Positions 12,701 through 24,526 of a DNA stretch of 64,000 nt are shown piece after piece. Every line of letters starts with the position of its first letter. Position 1 is the first letter of the stretch. Made by a program: the position numbers and the translations under genes. The notes under the pieces were generated by a model. It ran no database searches and was not told the DNA's origin. It saw only the letters and a list, made by a program, of their open reading frames with translations. Source of the DNA: Rhabditoides inermis (Eukaryota; Nematoda; Chromadorea; Rhabditida; Rhabditidae); assembly GCA_963966185.1 (NCBI GenBank), contig CAWZYM010000190.1:207001-271000 (forward strand). The letters are read 5' to 3'.

Positions 12701-14147
12701 TTGGCGGTCCGCAATATTGACAAATTGAATGTTAGATGTGGTCGTCATTTCATCGTTTCGGAGGGTCAATCTGGATTGCAGACGTCTACGGAAAAGCTGA
12801 TGGTTGTTTTTACTGGTATTCGAATGAACTGAATGACAAATGGCACATGACAACATGGTACACTTTATGTTACATAAAACTTGATACTTCTGCATATCAG
12901 CACTACAAATCATGACGTCACAGAGAAAAAAACTCACCAGACACGCACTGCGACTGTCCGATGCATCTCTCGGTGCCGGTGGGACAGCGCCCGCCCGGAG
13001 GCACTGAATTTGTGAGTTTTTTTTTCGAATCCTTGTGATGTACATTATTTTCCCCCCAACCCCGAAAACTATTCACGAATACTTTTCCATCAATTTCATA
13101 TTTGATGAGACTCCGGGTTGATGGAAGGCTCAGGTGGTAAGATGCTAGGAGTCGAAACCACTTGATCCAAATTCGCGCTTTTCATTGTGATTACTTTATT
13201 GCATGTTATTGATTCATTATTATACGCATATGTTTCAGTCGATCGATTAATGAAGATTTGCGAAAGCGTCAATCAATGATACCTGACAATTCGAAAACAC
13301 AAAACAATGCAAAATTGAGGCATTAACTTTTTACTAAGGTATTCTCACTGTATCTCTAGTCAACCACTCTATCACCACTCCCTTTTTACTGTCCTATCAC
13401 CACTTAAGTATGACTATATATCGAAGCATACCGATCAGGCATCCTTTCCAAAAAATTAAAACTGTATCACTATTATCCTTAACTAGTAACATCGAAAGTT
13501 ACCAGCGACACCCACCCATATCAGAGGCTATCTGCACTCTCCTTGTATCTCTCTAGTCAACCACTCTATCACTACTCACTTATCACTACTTCGATCACTC
13601 ACCGATCACTTATCACTCACCCATGTCAGGCATCCTGCACTCTGCCTGTATCTCGACGTACTGGCTGGGGCACTCGCACACTCCATCGACGCACTCGCTG
13701 CCAGCCCCGCAGGAGACGGAGGGGGACACGCAGGAGGAGGAGGGAGGGACTGACGGGGGAGAGAGATGGCGTGCGGTTAGGGTATACATACGGGTAAGAA
13801 GTGAGTCGGACAGTCTGTTACACCGCAAATTCACGCGAGTGGAAGAGGAGTGAGAGACTGGTGGAGAGGGGGCGTGCGGTTAGGGTGGGGAGTAGATGAG
13901 ATGGTAGATGGTAGGTATGGTGGTTCAAGCGGCGGTTCAAACGGGTCTTGGCTAAGGACTGGCGAGTGCGGTTAGGAGAGAGGTGTTAGGACAATATCTC
14001 TCGGACGATGGTATGGACTGCTGTTATGAAGGCGCTTACTGTTAGTTTTACACTTCAGTTTGGTTTGGAGCATGCTAATATGGAATGGAAGAGAGCGAGT
14101 GTAAGGGAGAGAGCGAGAGAGTGAGAGATAGAGAGAGTGAGAGAAAG

Positions 14148-14188
<41 letters not shown>

Positions 14189-15049
14189 GAAACTACCTGT
14201 GATCGGAGTGACACACTGTCCGTTCAGCACGCGACGTCCAGACGGGCACGTGCAGTTTCCTGAAAAGCGGAAGTGACGTCATAACCGATGACGTCGTCGT
14301 ATTGATGACGTCACTCACCATTGGTACAGTATGATCCGCCCACGCACACCTCTCCGTCCAGGCAAGACTGACCGGGTAGGGACTCGACTGGAAAGCGGTA
14401 CCTTTCACACTGTGATCAAGAATCAACAGGATAGAAGTACTATAATGTCGGATTCGATGGCTTTTTTCACTCTAATATGCAATAAAATGATACTTTGTAC
14501 AGTGTACAATGCCGTAATGTCACCGCCATTGATGTGGTTCCTGCTGTGGCCATCGCATGTGATCAGCGCGTGCCACAGACACGAGTGAAGTCAAGATGTC
14601 CGACGCCAACAACCCAACCTCCCGCTACTGACGTGGTCGTAATACAAGAAGGACTCGTCACTCACTGAGAGTACACACGTTTCCCCGGGCTGCCATTGCC
14701 CGCGGACACACGCAGAAGCCATCGTCACACGTAGAACCACCCGAACACTGCGCGTTCACCTGAGAGTATTGATCGGTTATTGATTATTCATATTGATTGA
14801 TTATCGATCGATATACCACCCCACCCTGCACACTCCTCCCGGCGTCTGCTGATCCAAACACTCGCCGTTCACCTCGACTTGCGTCGACTTGCAAGCTGAA
14901 ATACGATGACGTCATCGAAATGTTCGTGACGTCACCGATATGACGTCACTACACTCACCCTGCGCGCACAGTCCCTTCGAGTCGATGAAGAATCCGATGG
15001 GGCATTGGGTGGTGCACTGGGTTCCGGAGAAGACCTGGAAGAAAGAGGT

Positions 15050-15099
<50 letters not shown>

Positions 15100-15204
15100 A
15101 AGAGAGAGAGAGAGGGAGGGAGAGAGGGAGGGGAGAGAGAGAGAGAGAGAGAGTGAGAGAGAGAGGTTAGAGGGAGAGAGAGAGAGGGAGAGAGAGAGAG
15201 GTTA

Positions 15205-15258
<54 letters not shown>

Positions 15259-16591
15259 GTACCTGGTTGTTGGGGCACCGACATCTATTCCTATCGCAAA
15301 TCATTCCGGGGAAGAGCGAGTGACACTGCGAGGTGTAGAGGCACTGATCGCCCGGTTGAACGGCTGGAATTATATGGGATGTTACATTTTTACATAATGA
15401 AAATACGCTTCACACAATGCCTATAACTGAGAAATTGTTGTGCGATCAATACGACGACCTTGCCGTTTCATAAATTGATATCGATGCAGAAGTTATAGTT
15501 CGAGTTCGAGTCATAAAAGGGACCGCTATCACCCCGTCTCCGACTTGATCTACCCCCACAGCGCGACTTACTGCGAGGAATATAAAGCACTGTAGATAAT
15601 ACCACATCCACAACGTTTGCATACTGACACACACAACAAACATCATACTCCTTAATAAAGCGCTAACGTGGTGTGTGTATGTCCAGACTCTCCTGTCGCG
15701 CCAAAGGGTCAGAGGTCCCAACCACCTATACCAATGAACACCTCAAGGGTTGAGGATCATGTTGCAGTGGGTTACGGTATCCAACAGTAATCCTACAGTA
15801 CACTACAGTAAAAAAAAATCAATATTCTAAGCCGTTTTTTACTGTTTTTCTGTTACTCTCGAGTTGCCTGTTGTCGTAATCAACTTTTTGGAACTTTCCA
15901 GAAGCTTCTACGGAAGAAAATCAGGTGAGCGTGCTAGAGATTCACCCCTACAGAGATTTTTCTCTGACTGTCTGCGCCCTCTCTGACTGTCTGTCTGCGT
16001 CTCTTCAGAAAGTCGTGGAACTTTTCAGAAACGCATAGCAGGGGCTATAAAAGGCAGCTTCTCGCCCCAAATCACAAATCAATCATTGATCTACCAGCCT
16101 CTCCGGGCTGCTCCGCAGCCCTCCGAGGCTGGCCCGCAGGGCCAAGGACTAAGCCGGAGTTATCAGAGAGCAAGTTTGTCTTTTGAAGACAGAGGCTGGT
16201 TGTTATTAATAATTAGGGACTCACTCACTCACTGAACAGGCAGCGCCTTGCCATTACCCCTCTCCTTCATTCACCCCCCACAGCGCGACTTGAGGAATAA
16301 TGGACTCTAGGAACTCACCGGGCAAGCATATTCAGATAATTATATAAGTGAATAATTATATGAGTAGGGAAATTACATAAGTAGGAACTCACTGGGCAGG
16401 CATATTCAGATAATTATATAAGTGAATAATTATATGACTAGGGAAACAAATTATACAAGTAGGCACTCACTGGGCAGACATCTTCCGGTCACTCCAGAGT
16501 AGGTGTAGCCGGGATCACACTGTCGCCCGCATGTGCCATCAATGGCCACGGGGAGAGAGGGGGGACAGGTGCACTTCTGGAAGGGAGAGGA

Positions 16592-16640
<49 letters not shown>

Positions 16641-17323
16641 ATACCTGTAGGAAGCAGGTAGACTCCGGGAACGCCTGCTTGCATTGTGAAGAGTGCGAGC
16701 ACGAGCCGGCGCCGGGAGCGATCACTGAAACGGTTTAAAAATATTACATTTGTAAACCACATTGAAACAGTTCTAGTATGATTATCGAGAATGAGACATT
16801 TTATGTGAACAACAATTGAATTGAATAAGTGTGATTTTGAATGAGTGTGTTCAGTTTCTATTTAAAAAATAGAATCGGGTGATTCCACTTTGCGAGTACA
16901 ATTACTACAGTACTACAGTATCACCGTACTACCGTACTACAAGTACAGTACCCACCGGGCAGGCACTCTCCCAGCTCGGCGATCCAGATGTAGCCCTTGC
17001 GGGGGCACTGCATGTCGGCGAACGTACAGCCGCTGCCCGACTGCTTCATACCGTACACACACTCGCATCTGGAATGGGGAAGTCTCTCTCTCTTCCTCTC
17101 TCTCTCTCTCACACACACAACACACACTCTCTTTCTTTTTTTTTTCTCTCTCTCTTTCTTTCTCTCTCTCTCTCTCTCCCCCCTCTCTCTCTCTTTCTCT
17201 TTCTCTCTCTATGATGTACCCACCTCAGTTTCAAGCAGTACGCTCCGGCCTCGGCCGCCGAACACTGCTGACTGTACTGGCACGGGTCGCCGGGGCGCTG
17301 GGCTGGAATAGGAGAGAGAGGCT

Positions 17324-17372
<49 letters not shown>

Positions 17373-19323
17373 AGAGTGAGAGGGGGGGGGTGAGAGAGAG
17401 GGGGAGAGAGGAAAGATTGGGATAGATGAAGGGAGAGAGGGGAAAGAGAGCGCGGGAGAGAGAGAGCGTGAGAGATAGAGAGGGATAAAGAGAAAGATGC
17501 ACTCACTGGTCATACAGGATCCCGCCTCGCTGACGTATGTCTGTCCGGGCGGGCAGCTCGTTGGTGAGATGACTGGAAGAAAAAAAACAACTTCGCTACG
17601 ATTCATTCACACAGTGAATTGCGCCGTATGTTGTTGGAAATGTTAATTTTTCCTTCAAGAAAAACCAGTAACACGTATACGTTTCATTTGTTATTTAGAC
17701 AATCTTTCTCAAACACTGTAAAAGATCTTTCATACTCCTTCACCTACTGTCTTCACTACTACTCGAGTAGAATGCACAATCTGTTATACCAAAACACTCA
17801 CACACGCCAAGCTACCATGTTCCATTTGTTATGAAGACAATATTTCACCATAACATACATATACTGTATACTGTATACTGTACCCACCGTTTCCCCCACT
17901 GATGCACTGGCTGCCGGCGTTGAGCGCTCCCTGAACGCAGCGACACACCCCGTCGCAGTAGGCGAGTGGGTAGCCCGCGCAGTCAGCGTCCACAGAGCAC
18001 ACGGAATCTGGAAAGAAGATACTATTACTGGTTCCTGGTACTACATAGTTCAGTCCACCGAACAGACCGAGTCTGCAAAAGGAACTCGTAATCGTTAATG
18101 TTTACTATTTACTTTTTATCGTGTTGAAAATGTACTGTTACTACTTTGATACTACTGTCCGCGTTCACCGAACAGACCGAGTCTGGAAAGGATATACTAT
18201 TACTGGTTCCTGGTACTACATAGTTCAGTCCACTGAGCAGACCGAGTCTGGAAAGGGAACTGGTTACTAGTACAGACTACATAGTTCAGTCCACCGAGCA
18301 CACAGGTTCTGGAAAGAACTAGATACTCAGTCCACAGATCACACAAAATTTGGAAAGAGAACTGGTACTGGTTACTAGTACAGATTAGTTGCAGACCGAG
18401 TCTGCAAAGGGAACTGGTAACTGTTACTATTCTAGCTAAACAGTACTGTTACTACTTTGATACTACTGTACAGTTTGCATGCAGTGAGCAGAATGAGTCT
18501 GGAAAGAAGATACTACTGGTTACTAGTACTAGTTCAATCCACAGAGTCGACTGAGTCTACAAGGACAAGTAAAGTAGCGTTCACTCTCTTCGAAACTCCC
18601 TTCGCAACTGACTTCAAAACGCCTTCGACACACGACCAAACAGCTTGTTTCGAAGGCGTTTTGAAGGGGCTGTTTCGAAGAGACTGAACACGCCTTAATC
18701 GTTACTGGTACCACGAAAGCATACGAATGGATATCTGAATGGTGGTCACTTCATTACTACATAGTGCTCTGCTACAAAGTGCAATTTGGAAAATCATTTT
18801 ATACTGTTTTATTATCTTTTGCACAGTTTGCATGCAGTGAGCAGACTGAGTCTGAAAAGGGATGCTACCAGAGTAGAAGAACTACTGGATACTTACACTA
18901 GTTACGTTGTTGTTTGTGAACTAAAAATGGCTACTCACCCGGGGCGAATCCGCTGGGTTGCTGTCTTGCCGGAGAGTAATGGTTGCGAGTCGGCTGTCTT
19001 CTGAAAATCTAACGGTTTGAGTACGACATTAAAGGCACTTTAATGAATAATTACTGTTAGACTTCAAAAAGTACTGGATTACAAAATCTACGTAGTCGAA
19101 AGTGTCCAAATAATTCGTCGTTCATCTCTATACATCGCGGAGCACTTTCCTTGATTCGTGAAAAGTATTCGATTCTTATAATCATATCACACACTACTCG
19201 CCTGTAGTAGTTCTGTCTCGCATAGCTGCGGTCCTCCCTCATTCCCCTGCCGTCGTAGGTTAGCGGATCAGCCAGTATCAGATTCACCGCCGCACTGACT
19301 AGAACACACACGCTCAGCCACAT
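9731..19323 (-). CDS. Secreted EB-module protein, 25 exons, 896 aa
   Basis: The start codon at 19323 opens a clear signal peptide ([18 protein letters not shown]). Twenty-five exons follow: 19202-19323, 18939-19000, 17888-18007, 17507-17572, 17224-17302, 16956-17068, 16645-16724, 16471-16576, 15263-15363, 14959-15034, 14825-14895, 14666-14759, 14319-14387, 14197-14259, 13621-13749, 12938-13003, 12332-12436, 12093-12162, 11838-11916, 11603-11695, 11282-11372, 10900-10983, 10471-10648, 10272-10353 and 9731-10222. They sum to 2691 nt, exactly 897 codons, with compatible phases throughout. The middle is a string of EB-type cysteine modules; the last exon is Thr/Lys-rich, with a dibasic KIVKR site near the C-terminus. 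The first intron needs a GC donor (GCGAGT) to stay in phase. The product is probably extracellular or cuticle/matrix-associated; its partner is unknown. Confidence 0.82.
11946..12038. mobile_element. MITE-like foldback element, copy 3 (diverged)
   Basis: Begins AGTAGCGGTCGTTGTCTTTG and contains two CGTTTGAAAG/ACGAAAC-type internal motifs of the family. Diverged, so confidence is moderate. Located in an intron of the 896-aa EB gene. Confidence 0.4.
12488..12643 (+). mobile_element. 3' fragment of an RTE-type LINE with (TGAG)n tail
   Basis: About 155 bp matches, in reverse orientation, the 3' end of the LINE at 40.34-42.17 kb. It keeps the last ORF codons (a [12 protein letters not shown] motif), the same 3' UTR (ACGCTCCAGATGATCTACGG) and a tail of TGAG repeats. 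It is severely 5'-truncated and sits in an EB-gene intron. RTE elements characteristically end in short tandem repeats rather than poly(A). Confidence 0.8.
15540..16300. other. Intronic insert-like segment flanked by a 17-bp duplicate
   Basis: The intron between EB exons 16471-16576 and 15263-15363 is unusually long. CCCCCACAGCGCGACTT occurs at about 15549-15565 and again at about 16275-16291; the first copy also belongs to the dispersed R1 family. Between them are heat-shock-like elements, a TATA box and a GC-rich hairpin-prone leader. No open frame was found, so it may be a non-autonomous element or a solo LTR. Confidence 0.4.
15888..16057 (+). promoter_or_regulatory. Heat-shock-element pair plus TATA box
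   Basis: Near 15892-15910 the sequence reads GGAACTTTCCAGAAGCTTCT, four perfect alternating GAA/TTC pentamers in HSF-binding spacing. A second, imperfect site (GGAACTTTTCAGAAAC) lies near 16020-16036, and GCTATAAAAGG near 16044-16054. Order and spacing match a classical heat-shock promoter reading left to right. No gene is visible downstream on the plus strand, which is an intron of a minus-strand gene. Confidence 0.5.
16308..16475. repeat. Tandem copies of an exon-intron junction
   Basis: Two upstream copies of about 75 bp reproduce the 3' edge and donor site (CTCACTGGGCAG on the plus strand) of the EB exon 16471-16576, each followed by the AT-rich sequence ATATTCAGATAATTATATAA. They present three near-identical donor sites, only the last attached to a full exon. 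Confidence 0.7.
18000..18860. repeat. Degenerate repeats of an EB exon's acceptor edge
   Basis: About eight or nine degenerate copies of a unit like CAGTCCACCGAACAGACCGA followed by GTCTGGAAAGG are spread through this intron. The unit copies the 5' edge and splice acceptor of the EB exon 17888-18007 (plus-strand GTCCACAGAGCACACGGAAT then CTGGAAAG). Spacers are rich in ACTGGTTACTAGTAC. Confidence 0.65.
18573..18691. mobile_element. MITE-like foldback element, copy 4 (best preserved)
   Basis: Starts AGTAGCGTTCACTCTCTTCG and ends TTTCGAAGAGACTGAACACG, with TTCAAAACGCCTTCGA facing TTTCGAAGGCGTTTTGAA inside. The whole 119-bp unit can fold into a long hairpin. Inserted in the intron made of exon-edge repeats. 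Confidence 0.65.
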
Positions 19324-19537
19324 TGCGCCCTCAGGGCAGACGGGAATATGACGAGGATATGCCCGCAGGCTATGAGTCACACTCACAGACGTTTGCAACA
19401 GCTGACACGCTGTGAGATATGAAAAATGGGAGGAGGGAGAGAGGGGCGAGAGAGTGGGGGATATGGAGAGAGGCAGGGAGGGGGTGGGATGAGATAGCTG
19501 GGAACAGGTGAGCAAGCAGTGCGATCACGGAGCCGCG

Positions 19538-21651
19538 CTATTCTGGGAGGAGAATGGAGGTGTACAGGTCAGGAGAGAGAGAAAGAGAGAGAGGAGAGAG
19601 GAGAGAGAGGAGAGAGAGACAGAGAGAACAAAGAGGAGGGGGTGGATGATGTGAGAAGAGACACGTTGTGGAACGCTTAGAATACTGTTTGCACTGAAAA
19701 ATTCTTTGGAAAATAGTTTTTGATATGAAAAAAGCGAACGGTAGGGAGGGAAAGAGACACAGAGAGAGGGAAGAGAGGCGAGAAAGAGAAAGAGAGAGGG
19801 AAGAGAGAGAGAGAGAGAGAGAGAGAAAGAAAGATCTTCTCACCAGGGACACACGTCTGCTGGCTGGCCATCATCCCGACCGGACATATGCACACTCTGC
19901 CAGCGTCGCACATCGCGCCCGGAAAGCCCTGGAAGGGGTACGGTAATCAGGGTGTACGGTAACTACAGTAATCAGGGTGTACGGTAACCACACTACTCAC
20001 CTTGTTGCACTGCCGCGAGTCCTCGCAACCGAACTGGCCCGGGTAGACGGCTGAAAATATACATTTGCGGATTCTTTTATGAGTATATTTTATTTTTCAA
20101 GTAATACATTTCCAGAAGTGACGTGATTTCACCAAACCTTTTTCGCTGACACCCCCTATTTGCATAAATCAGTTGGCGGCTCTCTTTGGCGCACTCTTTC
20201 CCTCTCTCTTTCTCTCTCTGTTTGCTCGGATGAGTGATGTCCTCTTTTCTGTCTACCCGCCTACTTTGAGGTCAAGTGCACACAAAACATGATACTAATC
20301 CCCCCTACTTGATCTACAGTAAGCACTGATACTGTAATAGCCTGAACAGTCACCGTAAACTTGATATACAGCGAACCAACCGCACGTACGCTAACCTAAC
20401 AGTTACTACTACTGCCTACTGTGCATACCGAAATCATCACATATTCACATCTTCTATGACCTACAGTGAATCAAGCGCAATGTAAACCACAGATTCGACA
20501 CTCGGCTTTCACTGTCGTCGAATGGTCATTCCAGGGACCGTATGTCATAACCACTTATGAATAAACTATTCTATTCTAGCTGAATAATGTCCAAACAGTG
20601 ACTCGTACCCGGTTTGCAGAGCATTCCGACGTCGACATGGGTGGAGAGGCACATGCAGATGGAGAACGACGAGCAGAACTCGCCGCGGCCCCGGCACTCG
20701 GCCCCGCTCCGGCACGACAGACCCAGCGTCGAACCTCAAGCATGTGAACCGTCAATCACAAACGCGGCCAACCGCTTGTGAAAAAAAAACTCGAAAAGTT
20801 GTAAATCCACTTCCGTAAGATCACGTAACACTCGTTAGAAAACGTCTTCACAAACTCTTTCGCGTTGTAAACACGATTATCTGAAGGTGCGGTCAGTCTC
20901 TTCGAAAGCCGTTCGGGAGTGTTTCGAAGGCATATCAAGACATTCCGCAGTGTTTGGGGGTACTTCGGCACCCACCCTCGTCGACCGCCATACAAGTGCC
21001 GTTGTGGTATCTGTGAAAGTTGGCGCAGAGGCACACTCCCTCGACGCACTCGCTGTGCTCCAGACGGCACGGCGCGCGGTCGGGATGCGGCGAGCAGGGA
21101 GCGCCGATCTAGGATTCGATGTGTTCAACGCGTGTAGTGTTGCTTCATCGTGCGATACGGTGTTTTTTGGGCCTCAAGGTGCGGTCAGTATCTTCGGAAT
21201 CATTTCCGAAGTGTTTCGAAGGAATCGCAAGGCATTCCAAAGAATTCTGGAGTGATCTGAGGGCGTTTCGCAAGGCAACTCCGAAGTGTTTCGGGGGCAT
21301 TCGGGAGTGTTTTGAAGATGACAGCAACTTTACGTTTAGCAGCATATTCGCGTATGGACATGATCACTATGAGAACACCAATTATTACTTGTCGCGTACA
21401 TTCGTCGTTTATGGCCTTGGTTGGAAACATATGTTTCTTTGGCTCTTCAAATTCAATACAAAAACACGTACCTCTCCGATTTCCGCGCTGATGATAGGGA
21501 TCATAGGTGCCGGGTCGGCGACCGGATCCGGGTCGGCTACGGTAGCCGAGGCGAGAGCTGTACGGTAGGTTGATATGTGTACGGTAGCTACAGTATACTC
21601 ACCCAGCAATAGCACGGCTCTCGTCAGCCACCTCCTCACAGCCAGGCGCAT
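19538..21651 (-). CDS. Small secreted EB-module protein, about 177 aa
   Basis: The start at 21651 opens a basic then hydrophobic signal peptide (MRLAVRRWLTRAVLLL). Exons are 21603-21651, 21472-21557, 20976-21108, 20609-20734, 20001-20050, 19844-19928 and a tiny terminal exon at 19538-19542 that completes a Glu codon and reads TAG. The second exon is a Pro/Asp/Ala-rich linker; the others hold EB-type cysteine modules. It lies 215 bp upstream of the next EB gene on the same strand. The last exon is weakly supported, so the C-terminus is uncertain. Role beyond secretion is unknown. Confidence 0.72.
20884..20965. mobile_element. MITE-like foldback element, copy 5
   Basis: Begins GGTGCGGTCAGTCTCTTCGA and contains GTGTTTCGAAGGCATAT, in an intron of the small EB gene. 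Only one clear end is present. Confidence 0.45.
21177..21316. mobile_element. MITE-like foldback element, copy 6 (diverged)
   Basis: Begins GGTGCGGTCAGTATCTTCGG and repeats the CCGAAGTGTTTCG motif several times in both orientations. Same intron set as copy 5. Confidence 0.4.
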
Positions 21652-21899
21652 AATAATAGAGATCGAATCAATCGATAATAGAAATGTATATAGTGAGAGG
21701 ATGTGTTGCCGTGAGATTCGAGCGCGCTACTGTCCAACAGGCGGGCAGAAGCCTCGCCACCACCCCAGAATAGCCGGCGACGAGAGAGAGTGTGGCGTAT
21801 GCAGAGAGCCAGAGAAAGAGCCGGCGAGAGTGTGCGCGGATCGAGAGCGCGCAGAGCTAGGGCGGACGGTCACTTTGTTTGGACACCTAAAACAACATT

Positions 21900-22147
21900 G
21901 ATATGGCGGGGCGAGGTCAAGCGGTGCTCCGAAAAGGCGGATTAGTACTGATGAGGCGGCTCATCTAAGGAAGGGGTGACAGTAGGACAGTAAGTGGTTT
22001 CCGAGAATCTCGAAAAAATTCAAATAAGTGATTAACGTCGTCTGAAATGTACAACGTATAATTTGCTTCGAACGAGAACTAGGCACCAGCCAACATACAT
22101 TGTCGAACCATATTCAAACCACATTCATATAATGTTCTAAATAGTTT
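21900..22147. other. Spacer upstream of the small EB gene
   Basis: No exon or RNA gene seen. As the region directly 5' of the minus-strand start at 21651 it should contain its promoter, but I recognise no TATA box or other clear motif. Confidence 0.4.
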
Positions 22148-23490
22148 ATATGTCGTTCATTCTAGAGTTCCTCCTACTGTACATCTCCATCCTCTCTCTC
22201 TCACTCAATATCACCTCTCACTATCACTCCCGCATCTGTCCCCTCACTATCACTCACACTTCCTTTCCTAATGTCGTTCATTCTAGAGTTCCTCCTACTG
22301 TACATCTCCATCCTCCCTCTCTCAGAGTCTCAATATCACCTCTCACTATCACTCCCGCATCTGTCCCCTCACTATCACTATCACTCCCTTTCCTGATGTC
22401 GTTCATTCTAGAGTTCCTCCTACTGTACATCTCCATTCTCCCTCTCTCAGAGTCTCAATATCACCTCTCACTATCACTCCCGCATCTGTCCCCTCACTAT
22501 CACTCACACTCCCTTTCCGAATGTCGTTCATTCTAGAGTTCCTCTTACTGTACACCTCCATCCTCCCTCTCTCAGAGTCTCAATATCACCTCTCACTATC
22601 ACTCCCGCATCTGTCCCCTCACTATCACTATCACTCCCTTTCCTGATGTCGTTCATTCTAGAGTTCCTCCTACTGTACATCTCCATTCTCCCTCTCTCAG
22701 AGTCTCAATATCACCTCTCACTATCACTCCTGCATCTGTCCCCTCACTATCACTATCACTCCCTTTCCTGATGTCGTTCATTCTAGAGTTCCTCCAACTG
22801 TACATCTCCATCCTCCCTCTCTCAGAGTCTCAATATCACCTCTCACTATCACTCCCGCATCTGTCCCCTCACTATCACTATCACTCCCTTTCCTGATGTC
22901 GTTCATTCTAGAGTTCCTCCTATTGTACATCTCCATCCTCCCTCTCTCAGAGTCTCAATATCACCTCTCACTATCACTCCCGCATCTGTCCCCTCACTAT
23001 CACTATCACTCCCTTTCCTAATGTCGTTCATTCTAGAGTTTCTCTTACTGTACATCTCCATCCTCCCTCTCTCAGAGTCTCAATGTCACCTCTCACTATC
23101 ACTCCCGCATCTGTCCCCTCACTATCACTATCACTCCCTTTCCTAATGTCGTTCATTCTAGAGTTTCTCTTACTGTACATCTCCATCCTCCCTCTCTCAG
23201 AGTCTCAATGTCACCTCTCACTATCACTCCCGCATATGTCCCCTCACTAACACTCACACTCCCCTTCCTAATGTCGTTCATTCTAGAGTTCCTCCTACTG
23301 TACATCTCCATCCTCCCTCTCTCAGCGTCTCAATATCACCTCTCACTATCACTCCCGCATCTGTCCCCTCACTATCACTCTCACTCCCTTTCCTAATGTC
23401 GTGCATTCTAAAATTTCTCTTACTGTACATCTCCTCCCTGTCTTTCTCAGCGTCTCAATATCACCTCTCACTATCACTCCCTCAAATTGG
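22148..23490. repeat. Minisatellite, about eleven units of about 125 bp
   Basis: Eleven copies of a unit starting TGTCGTTCATTCTAGAGTTC are spaced roughly every 120-127 bp (starts near 22149, 22271, 22396, 22520, 22645, 22769, 22894, 23020, 23145, 23269 and 23395). Units are about 90-98 percent alike by eye and differ by short CACTAT expansions. Each unit can be read in one plus-strand frame, but unit length varies and the frame is not kept across the array. Confidence 0.95.
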
Positions 23491-23635
23491 CAAGCAGCGA
23501 CTTGGCTAGCCGGCAGACTGTCTGTGTCTCTTCCTCGTTCTCTGTTCTCGCTCCTCTCTCGACTAATCTATACGCGCGATCGCTGCCCTCACAGTCCCCT
23601 CTACTCGACATTCTCCAATCACATCCTATAGTTAT

Positions 23636-23830
23636 ATGCTCGCAATGAGTTGCGCGCGGTGGGGTAGATCAGAGGAAGACGGAGAGTCAGCTCTCGGCAA
23701 TAGCGCGCAAAACAAGAGAGGCAGACGGTTATGGCACCGTGTTTCGAAGCGAGGTAGATCGAAAACTATCGCTCTGGCGCAGGCTGTAATTGCTCCTGGC
23801 ATACATCGCCTCTGCGCGAGAGGGCAGTGT
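23636..23830. repeat. Dispersed repeat R1, longest copy
   Basis: Contains CGCAATGAGTTGCGCGCGGT, then GGGGTAGATCAGAGGAAGAC and GGTTATGGCACCGTGTTTCG. Clear relatives lie at 35.12-35.25 kb and 48.84-48.97 kb, and short pieces near 15.54 and 16.27 kb. No coding capacity; probably a non-autonomous element. Confidence 0.65.
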
Positions 23831-24070
23831 GATCTATGAACTAGGTCAGCTCCCGACTTTTTCGCCCCTCTTTCTTGACCCTATCGACAAGCCAGCTAGC
23901 TATGAAATGTGTCCCCACATTTCCTTCGATTTGAGCGTGTTACCTGTGTACAGTCATATCGAGTTTTATCCTATTGAATGCGCTCGATTTTTGTTCTCTC
24001 GCCATTTTTTTCTACACATCCATCAGCTGATTAGCTGATCGAGCATCTATCCGGCTGCACCACACCAGCT

Positions 24071-24143
<73 letters not shown>

Positions 24144-24145
24144 GC
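24071..24145. repeat. (CT)n tract
   Basis: Near-perfect CT dinucleotide run. Around it (23.9-24.5 kb) a TTAGCTGATCA-like motif recurs in both orientations, suggesting remnants of a foldback element, but I could not define its ends. Confidence 0.85.
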
Positions 24146-24526
24146 AATTAAAATTAGCTGATCATGCTATCGCATCTACTTTCACACCGCGCATGCCAAA
24201 TCCTCCGTGGTCCATCTCTGATCCTCTTCATTCACACGCTGATTCGCTCGATCTCGCCATTCGGAACCGTTCACAGCGTTGTCTCAATTTAAATGAGAAC
24301 GCTTTATAAATTCCCTTTTCCTCTAGAGCGCTGAGTGCCGGTCTTTTCCCTCTCTATCTCGTTCTACCTCTCTCTCTCTCTCTGACCCTCTCTATTCGCA
24401 TGTTCTCTCGCCGCTCTCTCGCATCAGCTGATCACGCTGTCATTCGGGGAGCTCCGGCCACCTATCTCTTCTCCTTTCTCCAGTTGATAATGACCGCGCA
24501 ACAATACAGATAGTTGATGACCGAGA

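Noticed and set aside
13120..13170. tRNA-like string GGCTCAGGTGG with a GGAGTCGAAACC motif
   Set aside because: The A-box-like and B-box-like parts point in opposite orientations and no cloverleaf arms pair.
22150..23396. A repeated membrane-like peptide encoded by the minisatellite
   Set aside because: Unit length is not a constant multiple of three, so the frame breaks; the hydrophobicity comes from CT-rich composition.
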